From Gemmatimonadota bacterium (GTDB lineage: Bacteria > Gemmatimonadota > Gemmatimonadetes > Gemmatimonadales > GWC2-71-9): DNA of 48,001 bases. Below, piece by piece: positions 1 through 7,493 of this stretch. Where the stretch lies: assembly GCA_003220795.1 (NCBI GenBank), contig QHTK01000060.1:1-48001 (forward strand). The letters are read 5' to 3'. The notes beneath the pieces were generated by a model that made no database searches, was not told the origin of the DNA, and worked only from the letters and a program-made list of their open reading frames with translations. Within the stretch, counting starts at the first letter, position 1. Each line of letters starts with the position of its first letter. The position numbers and the translations under genes were made by a program.

Positions 1-89
1 GCGTCGCCGGCGACCAGATCTACGGGGCGATGCCGGTTCCCATCGACGAGTGTACCGCCCGCGGTCTGGCCAACAACTGCCGCCCGTAA
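1..89 (+). CDS. 3' end of an unknown protein (partial)
   Basis: The third frame is open from the window edge to a TAA at 87-89 and encodes 28 residues (GAMPVPIDECTARGLANNCRP at the end, with two cysteines). A strong intrinsic terminator follows 20 bases later, which supports a genuine gene end. Too little is visible to name a family. Confidence 0.45.
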   Translation, partial: VAGDQIYGAMPVPIDECTARGLANNCRP

Positions 90-109
90 TGCACCGCAGC
101 GCGATCTAG

Positions 110-144
110 CCGCCGAGCGTGCCCCGCCGCTCGGCGGTTTTTTT
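110..144 (+). terminator. Rho-independent terminator
   Basis: A perfect 10-bp stem (CCGCCGAGCG at 110-119 and its complement at 128-137) encloses an 8-base loop and is followed directly by seven T. It ends the transcript of the partial gene at the window start and insulates the TonB receptor downstream. Confidence 0.9.
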
Positions 145-161
145 GCGCCGCCCCATCTTGC

Positions 162-190
162 TTGACGCCCACCCGACCCTGCGGTATATC
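162..190 (+). promoter_or_regulatory. Sigma70-type promoter of the TonB receptor gene
   Basis: TTGACG at 162-167, a 17-base spacer and TATATC at 185-190 match the -35/-10 consensus (5/6 and 4/6). Transcription would start near 197, leaving a leader of about 50 bases before the ATG at 246. This argues against any start codon inside 162-245. Confidence 0.7.
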
Positions 191-245
191 GGGCGGCGTG
201 CGGATTCGTGACCGCAGTTACCCCTGGGAACATGAAGGAGAACCT

Positions 246-3056
246 ATGCGACGCCTCGTCGGTGTCATCGCCTGCGTCGTCCTGATGCTGATCGCGACCT
301 CGGGTGGGCTCGCCGCTCAAGGCGGGACGGTGCGCGGCCGCGTGGCCGATACGACCGGCGCGCCGCTGGCGCGGGTGAGCGTCAGCATCGAGGCGATCGG
401 CGCGCGCGCCACCACGAACGAGCAGGGGGACTACGAGATCCGCGGCGTGCCGGCGGGCACGCACTCGGTGCGCGCCCGGCTGCTCGGCTACGTGCCGCAG
501 ATCGTGCGTGTCACGGTGAGCGAGGCGCAGCCCGCCCGCCAGGACTTCGCGCTGCACACACAGCCGATCGGGCTCGCGCCGGTGGACGTCGTGGTCGGCT
601 CTCGGGCGCGGCACACAGCCGCTGACGAGCTCGCCGTCCCAGTGGACGTATTCACATCCGAGCAGATCCAACAGCAGGGGACCACCGAGACGAGCCAGAT
701 TCTCCAACAGCTCGCTCCCTCGGTGAACTTCCCGCGCCAGAGCGTCACGGATGCGAACGACATCGTCCGGCCGTTCACCTTGCGCGGCCTGAGCCCGGAT
801 CACACGCTGGTGCTGCTGAACGGCTGGCGCCGCCATCAGACAGCCCTCTTGAACACCTTCCCCTACGGCAGCCCAGCGGGCTCGAGCGGCGTCGACCTGA
901 ACGCCATCCCGCAGAGCGCTATCGATCGAATCGAGGTGCTGCGTGACGGGGCGTCCGCGCAGTACGGGTCGGATGCGATCGCGGGCGTGGTGAACGTGGT
1001 CATGCGGGAAGGCAAGTTCACTCCCTTTCTGAACGCAGACGCCGGTCGCTACGTAAAGACCCGGGACTACCCGGACGACGGCACCACCGTGGACTTAAAC
1101 GGCGGCTGGGGTGTACAGCTCGGCCGCGGCTCCTTGGCGCTGTTCGGCGAGTTCCTCGATCGTCAGAAGACCAATCGCGCGTGGGCGGATTCGTTCCTGG
1201 TGGACAGCCGGGGGATCGCAGACCTAATCGATCCCAATACGGGTCAGATCATCAAGAAGCGCAACGCGCTTCCACAACCGAACTACCACTGGGGCGACGG
1301 GCTCGAGAAGGACGCGATGACCGCCGCCAACTTCCGGCTCCCCCTCAACGAGGCCCGCACGAGCGAGCTGTACGCGTTCGGCGGGTACAGCCACCGGGTC
1401 GGGACCGGCAACGGGTTCTGGCGCTACTCGAGCAGCGCGCGAAACTGGCCGGAGCTGTACCCGGAAGGCTTTCTCCCAGAATTCCACCCCAACGTGAACG
1501 ATTACTCGGGCGTCGGTGGGTTCCGGGCCGCGGTCAGCGGGTGGTCCCTCGACCTGGGCGCGTCGTTCGGCATGAACCGCTTCGACTACGATATGCGAAA
1601 CACCAACAACGCGTCGCTCGGCCCTTGCCTCACCGCGCCGTGCGCTCCGGGGCCGGACCGCGTGTTCGGGACGGCGGACGATCCGGGTATCCCCAACCAG
1701 CTCTCGTTCGACGCGGGGCGGCTCGAGCGCCGGGAATTCATCACCGGATTCACGCTGGCGAAAGAGGTGACGCTGGGTCTGCACGCGCCCGTGAGCGTCG
1801 CGCTCGGGGCCGCGTTCCGGCGGGAGACGTACAAGATCACGGCGGGCGAAAAGGCCTCGTGGGTCAACGGTGGTCATCTGGCGCAGGATAGCGCGGGCAC
1901 CGACGGAATCTGGGGCACGGCGGACGATGACAGCCTCCCCGCCCCTGCAGGCTCGTCCGTCTTCCCCGGGTTCGCTCCGACCGACGCGAGCGACCACAGC
2001 CGTACCAACTTCGGTACCTACCTGGACCTGGAGAGCGATCTCACCTCTCATCTGCTCGCCGACGTGGCGGGGCGTTTCGAGCACTACAGCGACTTCGGCT
2101 CCCGGGTGACGGGCAAAGTGGCGCTGCGGTTCCAGCCCACGAAGCGCTTCGTGTTGCGCGGCGCCGCTAGCACGGGGTTCCGCGCCCCAGGCCTGAGCCA
2201 GAGCTTCTTCAGTCACACCACGACAAACTTCATCGGCGGCAAGCTCGTGGAGATCGGCAACTTCCCGGTGGACAACCGAGCGTCGAAGATTTTCGGCGCC
2301 AAGCCCCTGAAGGAAGAGACCTCCGTGAACTTGAGCGGCGGCCTCGCGTTCACCCCGACCGACAACCTTACGTTCACGGTGGACTACTTCCACATCAGGA
2401 TCAACAACCGCATCCTACTGGGAGCGACCTTCGGCGACACCGTCTCGCAGCGGATACTTCGGGACTCGGGGTTCGCGGGGATCGGCGGGGTGCAGTTCTT
2501 CACCAACGGGCTCGACACCAAGACCGACGGCGTGGATGTGACCGCCGCGCTGCGCCGGCCGGTGGGTGGCTCTGGTACGCTCGACCTGACGGCGGCCGCC
2601 GGCTGGGCGCAGAACAAGATCACGCGAGTGGACCCGCTGCCGAAGATCCTTCAAGGGACCCAAACCGATCTCACGAGCATCCTCGACCTGCTGACCCAGC
2701 TCGCGATCGAGAAGGAGCGGCCCGACTGGCGCGGGACGCTCACGGCGCAGTACACCAATGGCCGATTCCACTCGCTCGGCCGCGCCTCGTACTATGGCGG
2801 CTTCTCCTCGGCCGAGCCGAGCTTCACGGACGAGGAGCACTATGGCGGCAAGACCTTGGTCGACGCCGAGCTTGGGTACCGCCTCGACCAGGTGGACCTG
2901 TCGGTTGGGGCCCGAAACCTCTTCGACACCTACCCGGATCAGATGCGGAAGGAGTTCAACAACAACGACAACACCTTCCCCTGGGCGGCCGCCTCGCCGT
3001 TCGGGTACAACGGGCGCTACCTCTACACGCGGGCGTCGATTCCGTTGAGTCGGTAG
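246..3056 (+). CDS. TonB-dependent outer-membrane receptor with N-terminal carboxypeptidase-regulatory-like domain
   Basis: A 936-residue protein. The ATG at 246 is chosen because AAGGAG lies at 235-240 and a promoter lies just upstream. Residues 1-25 are a signal peptide ending LAAQ. Residues about 27-105 form a CarboxypepD_reg-like beta-sandwich (GRVADTTGAPLARVSV and so on). Residues about 125-235 are the plug, with the typical RIEVLRDGASAQYGSDAIAG segment, followed by a 22-strand barrel. The family imports large substrates such as siderophores, vitamins or glycans using TonB energy; the substrate is not visible here. Two loops contain a GTADD motif (FGTADDP and WGTADDD). The C-terminus ends in SIPLSR rather than the usual aromatic residue. 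Confidence 0.9.
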   Translation: MRRLVGVIACVVLMLIATSGGLAAQGGTVRGRVADTTGAPLARVSVSIEAIGARATTNEQGDYEIRGVPAGTHSVRARLLGYVPQIVRVTVSEAQPARQDFALHTQPIGLAPVDVVVGSRARHTAADELAVPVDVFTSEQIQQQGTTETSQILQQLAPSVNFPRQSVTDANDIVRPFTLRGLSPDHTLVLLNGWRRHQTALLNTFPYGSPAGSSGVDLNAIPQSAIDRIEVLRDGASAQYGSDAIAGVVNVVMREGKFTPFLNADAGRYVKTRDYPDDGTTVDLNGGWGVQLGRGSLALFGEFLDRQKTNRAWADSFLVDSRGIADLIDPNTGQIIKKRNALPQPNYHWGDGLEKDAMTAANFRLPLNEARTSELYAFGGYSHRVGTGNGFWRYSSSARNWPELYPEGFLPEFHPNVNDYSGVGGFRAAVSGWSLDLGASFGMNRFDYDMRNTNNASLGPCLTAPCAPGPDRVFGTADDPGIPNQLSFDAGRLERREFITGFTLAKEVTLGLHAPVSVALGAAFRRETYKITAGEKASWVNGGHLAQDSAGTDGIWGTADDDSLPAPAGSSVFPGFAPTDASDHSRTNFGTYLDLESDLTSHLLADVAGRFEHYSDFGSRVTGKVALRFQPTKRFVLRGAASTGFRAPGLSQSFFSHTTTNFIGGKLVEIGNFPVDNRASKIFGAKPLKEETSVNLSGGLAFTPTDNLTFTVDYFHIRINNRILLGATFGDTVSQRILRDSGFAGIGGVQFFTNGLDTKTDGVDVTAALRRPVGGSGTLDLTAAAGWAQNKITRVDPLPKILQGTQTDLTSILDLLTQLAIEKERPDWRGTLTAQYTNGRFHSLGRASYYGGFSSAEPSFTDEEHYGGKTLVDAELGYRLDQVDLSVGARNLFDTYPDQMRKEFNNNDNTFPWAAASPFGYNGRYLYTRASIPLSR

Positions 3057-3078
3057 GACGGCGCAAGCAGCGACTACA

Positions 3079-3108
3079 CGGGCGGCAGGATGTCAATCCT
3101 GCCGCCCG
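3079..3108. terminator. Hairpin between convergent genes
   Basis: A perfect 12-bp inverted repeat (CGGGCGGCAGGA at 3079-3090, complement at 3097-3108) with a 6-base loop lies between the stop of the TonB receptor and the stop of the minus-strand membrane protein. There is no T-run on either side, so it may act as a weak bidirectional terminator or as a 3' end stabiliser. Confidence 0.55.
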
Positions 3109-3116
3109 AGCTGCGC

Positions 3117-3542
3117 CTACATCTCCTTATAGAGGTAGGCCCCGATTGGCCCCGCGAGGGCGTACTGCACCAAGGCCACGATGGTGCCCGTCACGTACAT
3201 TCGCTGGGGGTACAGCCCCATCGGCGCCTCCCCCAGGTTGTGCAGCAGCGCGATGAAGAACCACACCGCGACCCCCGCGATCACGCCGGTCTTGGGGCCC
3301 GCGCCGAAGCGGGGGCGGATCGCCGCATACACCCACAACAGGCCAATCCCATAGATGAAGTCCAGGAAGATGAACCACGGGACCAGAGCGTCGATGGCTT
3401 GTGGCTGCTTGCCGAGCGCCTGCATCGCCGCCGCCATGTCGCTCTTCATCACCACGCCGTAGTACACGTAGTCGAACGCGTTCAGCACCACGCCCGCCAA
3501 CAGCCCGCCCACAATGACACGACCCCAGTTGATCTTGCCCAT
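3117..3542 (-). CDS. Small four-helix membrane protein, function unknown
   Basis: 141 residues, starting at an ATG preceded by an AGGAGG ribosome site. Four hydrophobic segments lie at about 7-30, 52-75, 85-104 and 115-138, with short polar loops, so it is an integral inner-membrane protein. Conserved-looking residues sit in or near helices (LNAFDYVYYG, HNLGEAP). I do not recognise the family with confidence; it resembles small DUF1761- or DUF4386-like membrane proteins in size only. It is transcribed alone and is convergent with the TonB receptor. Confidence 0.75.
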   Translation of the reverse strand: MGKINWGRVIVGGLLAGVVLNAFDYVYYGVVMKSDMAAAMQALGKQPQAIDALVPWFIFLDFIYGIGLLWVYAAIRPRFGAGPKTGVIAGVAVWFFIALLHNLGEAPMGLYPQRMYVTGTIVALVQYALAGPIGAYLYKEM

Positions 3543-3616
3543 GACCCCCTCCTATCAAAGGAAGAACGGCCATCCGCACGAGCCCGAGAGTACGGGTCAA
3601 CCCAAGGGCCGTCAAG

Positions 3617-3656
3617 CACGTCTGTGCGTCTGCGGGTCTATGCGTCCGTGCGTCTA
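3617..3656. repeat. Five imperfect copies of an 8-bp tandem repeat
   Basis: Units read CACGTCTG, TGCGTCTG, CGGGTCTA, TGCGTCCG and TGCGTCTA without gaps. They fill most of the spacer between the two minus-strand genes and stop a few bases before the stop codon of the barrel-like protein. Confidence 0.8.
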
Positions 3657-3660
3657 GTAG

Positions 3661-4743
3661 TTAGGGGACCAGCAGGACGCCGACCATTCCCCCCAGCCCG
3701 TCGGGCACCGTCGCCACGCCGGTGGGCACGACCCAGTCGCTGCCGTCCACCAGGAGGTTGAAGTGGTACAGGCCCCGCTTGAGGGCCAGCGTTCCCTCCC
3801 ACAGGCTCGCCCCCAGCGAGCGCAGCGGCACTGGCTGCCACTGGTTCCAGTCTCCCGCGATCGCGACGGCGCGCACGCTGTCGAACCGGAACCGCACCAC
3901 CAGGCTATCGCCGCGGAGCTGAGGAACGAGCGGCGACCACCTCGCCGCGCTCGGATCGGCGCGGGGCAGGCGGGGTGACGTGTGTAGCCGCACGCCCAGG
4001 GTCACGAACCCCGCGCGGGGCAGCCCTTGGTACGGGTCGCGCAGGTAGCTGCCCCCCGCCAGCTCGAGGGCGATGGTCGGCGTCGCGAACAGCTGAACGA
4101 ACGCGCTGGCGGCGCCGGTCGAGCCGTACACCCCGGACAACCGCACCGTGGTCCAGATGGAGGCGATCGCCGGGCCGCGCTCGAAGACGGCGCCGACGCC
4201 CGCGTCGGTGAACCAGGCGCCCGAGAAGTGCGTCGGCTCGATGCTCAGCTGGAGGTCCGGGCCGCTGGAACGCCACCACGCGCGTGCCCGTAAGCGCAGC
4301 GCCGCGACGGGCGTGTCGTTAGCGATCCAGCCCCCTGCGGGCCCGGCGCCCAAGCCCACGCCCCATTGCGGTTGCGACCACAGTAGCTCGACGTTGCCCT
4401 GGGCGGCCGCGGTCCAGGCGCCGTCCGTGCGGCTCGTGCCGGCGAGGACTCCCTCCAGCCCGAGGCGCCACTCGTGGAACACCGCACCGGACGCGACCCA
4501 AAGGTCTCCTCGGCCCTGACCCGACCACACACCGCCCGGTAATGACGCGAACGATCCCGAGACGTCAGCGGCGAGATTGAGAGACGCGAAGCCCGCTGCG
4601 GGCGAGAACGTGGCGGAGCTGAAGCTCGTGCCGCCGCTATAACGCACCGTCCCGGCGCCGACGCCGAAGGATGCTCGCGCCTGGGTGGCGCCCGGTCGAG
4701 CTCCGAGCCCCGCCATGAGCACGACGAACCAGAATCGTTGCAC
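3661..4743 (-). CDS. Exported barrel-like protein with C-terminal CBM48/AMPK-type glycogen-binding domain
   Basis: About 360 residues from a GTG at 4743-4741, chosen because it begins a signal peptide (QRFWFVVLMAGLGARPGATQA); an ATG at 4716 is an alternative. Residues about 30-270 alternate hydrophobic and polar residues in Gly/Ser/Trp-rich strands, like an outer-membrane barrel. Residues about 278-360 are a CBM48 (AMPK1_CBM) domain with VAIAGDWNQWQPVPL and YHFNLLVDGSDW, which in known proteins binds alpha-glucans. The same domain occurs on the anti-sigma factor at 6030-6686, suggesting a functional link. The substrate is unknown. Confidence 0.75.
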   Translation of the reverse strand: MQRFWFVVLMAGLGARPGATQARASFGVGAGTVRYSGGTSFSSATFSPAAGFASLNLAADVSGSFASLPGGVWSGQGRGDLWVASGAVFHEWRLGLEGVLAGTSRTDGAWTAAAQGNVELLWSQPQWGVGLGAGPAGGWIANDTPVAALRLRARAWWRSSGPDLQLSIEPTHFSGAWFTDAGVGAVFERGPAIASIWTTVRLSGVYGSTGAASAFVQLFATPTIALELAGGSYLRDPYQGLPRAGFVTLGVRLHTSPRLPRADPSAARWSPLVPQLRGDSLVVRFRFDSVRAVAIAGDWNQWQPVPLRSLGASLWEGTLALKRGLYHFNLLVDGSDWVVPTGVATVPDGLGGMVGVLLVP

Positions 4744-4786
4744 GGCGACAAAGCTAGTCCGGGGCGAGGGCTGCGGGAACCAAACG

Positions 4787-4816
4787 AATAGGGGCGCAGC
4801 ATCCTGCGCCCCTATT
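4787..4816. repeat. REP-like palindrome, probable terminator of the small exported protein gene
   Basis: A perfect 13-bp stem (AATAGGGGCGCAG at 4787-4799, complement at 4804-4816) with a 4-base loop. On the minus strand it lies 30 bases after the stop codon at 4847 and is followed by TTCGTTT. A near copy of its core occurs at 10479-10498, so this is a repeated element and not only a terminator. Confidence 0.7.
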
Positions 4817-4846
4817 GAACCTGAAACCAACTGCGCCGTGGCCGAT

Positions 4847-5254
4847 CTACGGCCGATGGTTGCCCGACTGGCCCGGGTTGGACGGCCTGCGCCCGTTGGC
4901 GGGCACCGCCGGCGTGGCGGGCTTCGCCGGTGTAGCCGGGCCGGTGCCGTGCGCCGGGGTAGGCGGCGTGGCACCCGTCGAGGGAGTGGCGGCCTTGGGG
5001 TTCCGGCCGCGGTCATCCCGATCGTGGTCGGCGTCTTCAGGCCGGGGGTGGTCGTCCCGATCGTGATCGACGTCTTCGGGATGGACCACCTCGCCGCGCC
5101 TGTGGGTGGCGCGGTGCTGGGCACTCTGGGAGTGCGCCGTGGCCATGGCCGTGCCCTGCGGCGACGCGTGGTCCTTGGGGATCGTGGGCGTCTGAGCGGC
5201 TAACAGGCTCGGCAATAGCAGTGCGGCGGCGAGCCCGAGAAGCTTGCGAATCAT
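4847..5254 (-). CDS. Small exported low-complexity protein, His/Asp-rich
   Basis: 135 residues, starting at an ATG with GGAGG eight bases upstream. Residues 1-20 are a clear signal peptide (KLLGLAAALLLPSLLAAQ). The mature part holds two near-copies of an acidic, histidine-rich block (PEDVDHDRDDHPR then PEDADHDRDDRGR), then a Pro/Ala/Thr-rich tail with repeated PATPA and GTGPATPAKPATPA words, and ends NHRP. No fold is recognisable. The charged block could bind divalent metal, but that is inference. It is divergent from the ECF sigma gene at 5482. Confidence 0.7.
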   Translation of the reverse strand: MIRKLLGLAAALLLPSLLAAQTPTIPKDHASPQGTAMATAHSQSAQHRATHRRGEVVHPEDVDHDRDDHPRPEDADHDRDDRGRNPKAATPSTGATPPTPAHGTGPATPAKPATPAVPANGRRPSNPGQSGNHRP

Positions 5255-5481
5255 GAATCTCCTCCATCCGCACGTGACGGGGGCGGTGCGCCCCCATGGG
5301 GTCGGACTTCCTAGGCATGAAGAGGGGGGTGGGAAGGTCGAGGTAACGCCCTGGCCAGAAGTCACGGCGGGCCCGAACGTTACCAGCGTCTCACGGGGCG
5401 ACTCTTTAGGCTGGAGCCGGTTGCCGCGGCCCCAGCGGACGTCTAGCATCCTCTGCGTACTCTGGCGGCCGAGGTGCTCGG

Positions 5482-6033
5482 TTGGGGCAGCGGGAACAGG
5501 CGACGGACGGAGAAGTCGTGCGCGCCGTGCTGGCGGGGGATGTAGAGCAGTACGCGGTGCTGGTGCGCCGCTACCGCGACCGCTATGCGCGATTTGCGGC
5601 TCGGATGCTGGGCTCGCTCGACGCGGCCGAGGATGCGGTCCAGGATGCCTTCGTGCGGGCTTTCGATCAGCTGGCGCAGTGCCGGGAACCCGCCAAGTTT
5701 TCCGGGTGGCTGTTTCTGATCCTGCGCAACCGCTGCTTCGCCGAGCGGCGGCGTCGGACCCGGGAAGGGCGAGCCCTCGAGGCGACGGACGAAGCGATCG
5801 CCGGGCCCGATCGACCGGACGGGAACGTGGAGCAGGTCGAGCAGGCGCACGCACTCGAACGAGCGCTCGTCGACCTGACGCCGGAGCAACGCGAGGTGTT
5901 CGTGCTGAAGCACGTCGAGGGGCTCGCGTACGAGGAGATCGCGGGGATGACTGGCGCCACCGTCGCCTCGCTCAAGATGCGCATGCATCGGGCGTATGAC
6001 CGATTGCGCGAGCTGTTGAAGGAGCACTCATGA
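5482..6033 (+). CDS. ECF-family RNA polymerase sigma factor
   Basis: 183 residues starting at TTG; GAGGTG at 5471-5476 gives a 5-base spacing and supports this rare start. Region 2 covers about residues 20-90 (VLVRRYRDRYARFAARMLGSLDAAEDAVQDAFVRAF) and region 4 about 125-180 (LTPEQREVFVLKHVEGLAYEEIAGMTGATVASLKMRMHRA). There is no region 1 or 3, as expected for group 4. It should direct polymerase to a small envelope-related regulon. The next gene overlaps by four bases and encodes its membrane-bound partner. Confidence 0.92.
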   Translation: MGQREQATDGEVVRAVLAGDVEQYAVLVRRYRDRYARFAARMLGSLDAAEDAVQDAFVRAFDQLAQCREPAKFSGWLFLILRNRCFAERRRRTREGRALEATDEAIAGPDRPDGNVEQVEQAHALERALVDLTPEQREVFVLKHVEGLAYEEIAGMTGATVASLKMRMHRAYDRLRELLKEHS

Positions 6034-6686
6034 CCGAGACGTTTCATCCGTTGGTCAAGCGGTTGCTGGACGGCGAGCTGTCGCTCGGCGACCTGCCCCC
6101 TGGGCTGCGCGGCGAGGGGGCGGAAGCGCTGCGTCTGCTCGGCGCCGTGGATCGGACGCCTGTGGCGCTTTCGGTCCAGCTCGAGGCTCGCGTGATGGCC
6201 GAAGTGCGGCGACGTGCCCGCTCGCCGATGCGGCGCATCTGGCGCGGGCTCGTGGAGCCGCGGGACATCGAGCTGCGGCTGCGACTGCGACCCTGGGTCG
6301 TCTGGGGCACCGCGCTCGCCGCCGCGGCCGCCGTCGCCTTGCTCCTCACGCGCCCGTCCCCGGGCCCGAGAGGCGCGGGGCCCGCGCGCCTCGCCGCCCG
6401 CGACAGCGTGTACGTCCGGTTCGTGCTGTACGCCCCGACTGCGAAGCAGGTGGCGGTCGCGGGAACCTTCAACCAATGGGATCGGAACGCGTCTCCGTTG
6501 GTGCGCGTGGGTGGGGGCGGAGTCTGGGCCATCACGCTCGCGCTGCCCCAGGGGCACCACCAGTACGCCTTCGTGGTGGACGGTGAGCAGTGGGTCGCCG
6601 ACCCGGCTGCGCCCGGCGTCGACGACGGCTTCGGGCGCCGCAACAGCATGGTTGCCGTGACCGCCCGAGGAGCGCGGATCCTGTGA
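6030..6686 (+). CDS. Membrane-anchored anti-sigma factor with periplasmic CBM48 domain
   Basis: 218 residues, overlapping the sigma gene by ATGA. The N-terminal 80 residues are cytoplasmic and would hold the sigma factor; no zinc-binding HxxxCxxC is present. A transmembrane helix lies at about 89-107. Residues about 126-211 form a CBM48/AMPK1-type domain (VAVAGTFNQWDRNASPL and HHQYAFVVDGEQWVADP) that would lie outside the inner membrane. The pairing suggests a sigma factor released or held according to a glycan or envelope state; this is inference from domain order. The barrel-like protein at 3661-4743 carries the same domain. Confidence 0.8.
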   Translation: MTETFHPLVKRLLDGELSLGDLPPGLRGEGAEALRLLGAVDRTPVALSVQLEARVMAEVRRRARSPMRRIWRGLVEPRDIELRLRLRPWVVWGTALAAAAAVALLLTRPSPGPRGAGPARLAARDSVYVRFVLYAPTAKQVAVAGTFNQWDRNASPLVRVGGGGVWAITLALPQGHHQYAFVVDGEQWVADPAAPGVDDGFGRRNSMVAVTARGARIL

Positions 6687-7381
6687 GGCGAGTGGCCGTC
6701 ACGCTCGCCCTCACGGCGGCCGCCGTGCTGCGGCTCGCCGCGCAGGCGCCGGACGTGACCGCGCGACTGGCCGGCCGGGTATCGCCGGAGGTGGCGCGCG
6801 CGGTCGCCGGGATCGCGGCGTCGGCTGCCGAGCGGGGCCTCCCGGTCGAGCCACTTGTGCAGAAGGCGATCGAAGGGGGCGCGAAAGGCAAGCCGGCGGA
6901 CCGGGTGATTGCGGCGGTGCGGGCGCTGTCCGTTCAACTCGCCGCCGCGGCGGACGCGCTCCGATCGGGCGGGCACGCGGACGCTGACGTGGTGGAGGGC
7001 GGGGCGTACGCGCTCGGCGCCGGACTCGGCGTCAAACAGGTGCAGCAGCTGGTGCATTCGAGCCACCCGCCCTACGACGCGGCGCTGACCTTGCGGGTGG
7101 CGGCGACGCTGGCGGCGCTGGGCGTCCCCCCGCAGAACACCGTCGACCTGCTCGAGAGCGTCATCAGCGCCGGGCGCTCGCCCAGTGAGCTGCTCGACCT
7201 TCCCGGGGAGGTCCAAGCGGGTGTCGCTCAAGGCGCGACACCGGCGCAGGCGGCTCAGGGACTCGGCCGCGCCGCGGCGCACGCACCGGGCGCGGCGCAC
7301 GCACCGGGGGGGCCGCAGGGGCGGCCACCGGGCGGGGTGCCGCCCGGGCAACAGAAGCCCCCGAACCCCCACAAGCCCTGA
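6683..7381 (+). CDS. Exported Ala-rich protein of unknown function, third gene of the sigma operon
   Basis: 232 residues from a GTG that overlaps the anti-sigma stop by GTGA, so translation is coupled. Residues 1-21 are a signal peptide ending RLAAQ. The mature protein is mainly helical and Ala/Val-rich, with segments such as AERGLPVEPLVQKAIEGGAK and GVPPQNTVDLLESVISAG, and a flexible tail rich in Gly, Pro and Gln (about 190-232) with a doubled AAHAPG word. I do not recognise a family. Its place suggests a periplasmic partner of the CBM48 anti-sigma factor. Confidence 0.75.
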   Translation: MRRVAVTLALTAAAVLRLAAQAPDVTARLAGRVSPEVARAVAGIAASAAERGLPVEPLVQKAIEGGAKGKPADRVIAAVRALSVQLAAAADALRSGGHADADVVEGGAYALGAGLGVKQVQQLVHSSHPPYDAALTLRVAATLAALGVPPQNTVDLLESVISAGRSPSELLDLPGEVQAGVAQGATPAQAAQGLGRAAAHAPGAAHAPGGPQGRPPGGVPPGQQKPPNPHKP

Positions 7382-7389
7382 AGGCCCGT

Positions 7390-7432
7390 GCCGGATCGAT
7401 CCCGTCGATCCGGCGCGGTCGTTTTCGACCGC
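7390..7432 (+). other. Two adjacent hairpins after the sigma operon
   Basis: The first stem is GCCGGATCGA at 7390-7399 with its complement at 7405-7414. The second, directly adjacent, is GCGGTCG at 7415-7421 with its complement at 7426-7432 and a TTTT loop. They follow the stop at 7381 and lie 60 bases before metE. They may end the upstream transcript, although no T-run follows. Confidence 0.6.
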
Positions 7433-7478
7433 AGGCTCGCACCACCCCCGCCCCACTCCCCCGGCCTTCCGTCTAGGG

Positions 7479-7484
7479 TAGATT
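7479..7484 (+). promoter_or_regulatory. Possible -10 element TAGATT close to the metE start
   Basis: TAGATT lies nine bases before the metE ATG, and no Shine-Dalgarno sequence is visible. No good -35 is seen 16-18 bases upstream. The spacing would give a leaderless or near-leaderless mRNA. The same hexamer at similar spacing precedes other genes in this window. Confidence 0.35.
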
Positions 7485-7493
7485 CCAGTTCCT

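Noticed and set aside
162..245. An upstream TTG start for the first TonB receptor
   Set aside because: It would overlap the promoter at 162-190, and the ATG at 246 has a good ribosome site and begins a signal peptide.
1224..2393. A long minus-strand open frame inside the first TonB receptor
   Set aside because: It shows Arg/Glu/Val-rich composition without motifs and sits antisense to a clear receptor gene.
5255..5481. A defined promoter pair in the divergent spacer before the first sigma gene
   Set aside because: I see a small GGGGGCG hairpin at 5279-5295 and a 7-bp inverted repeat (GGTAACG and CGTTACC), but no convincing -35/-10 set on either strand.
7382..7493. A methionine-related riboswitch before metE
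   Set aside because: The two hairpins are simple and lack the conserved core bases of SAM or cobalamin riboswitches.
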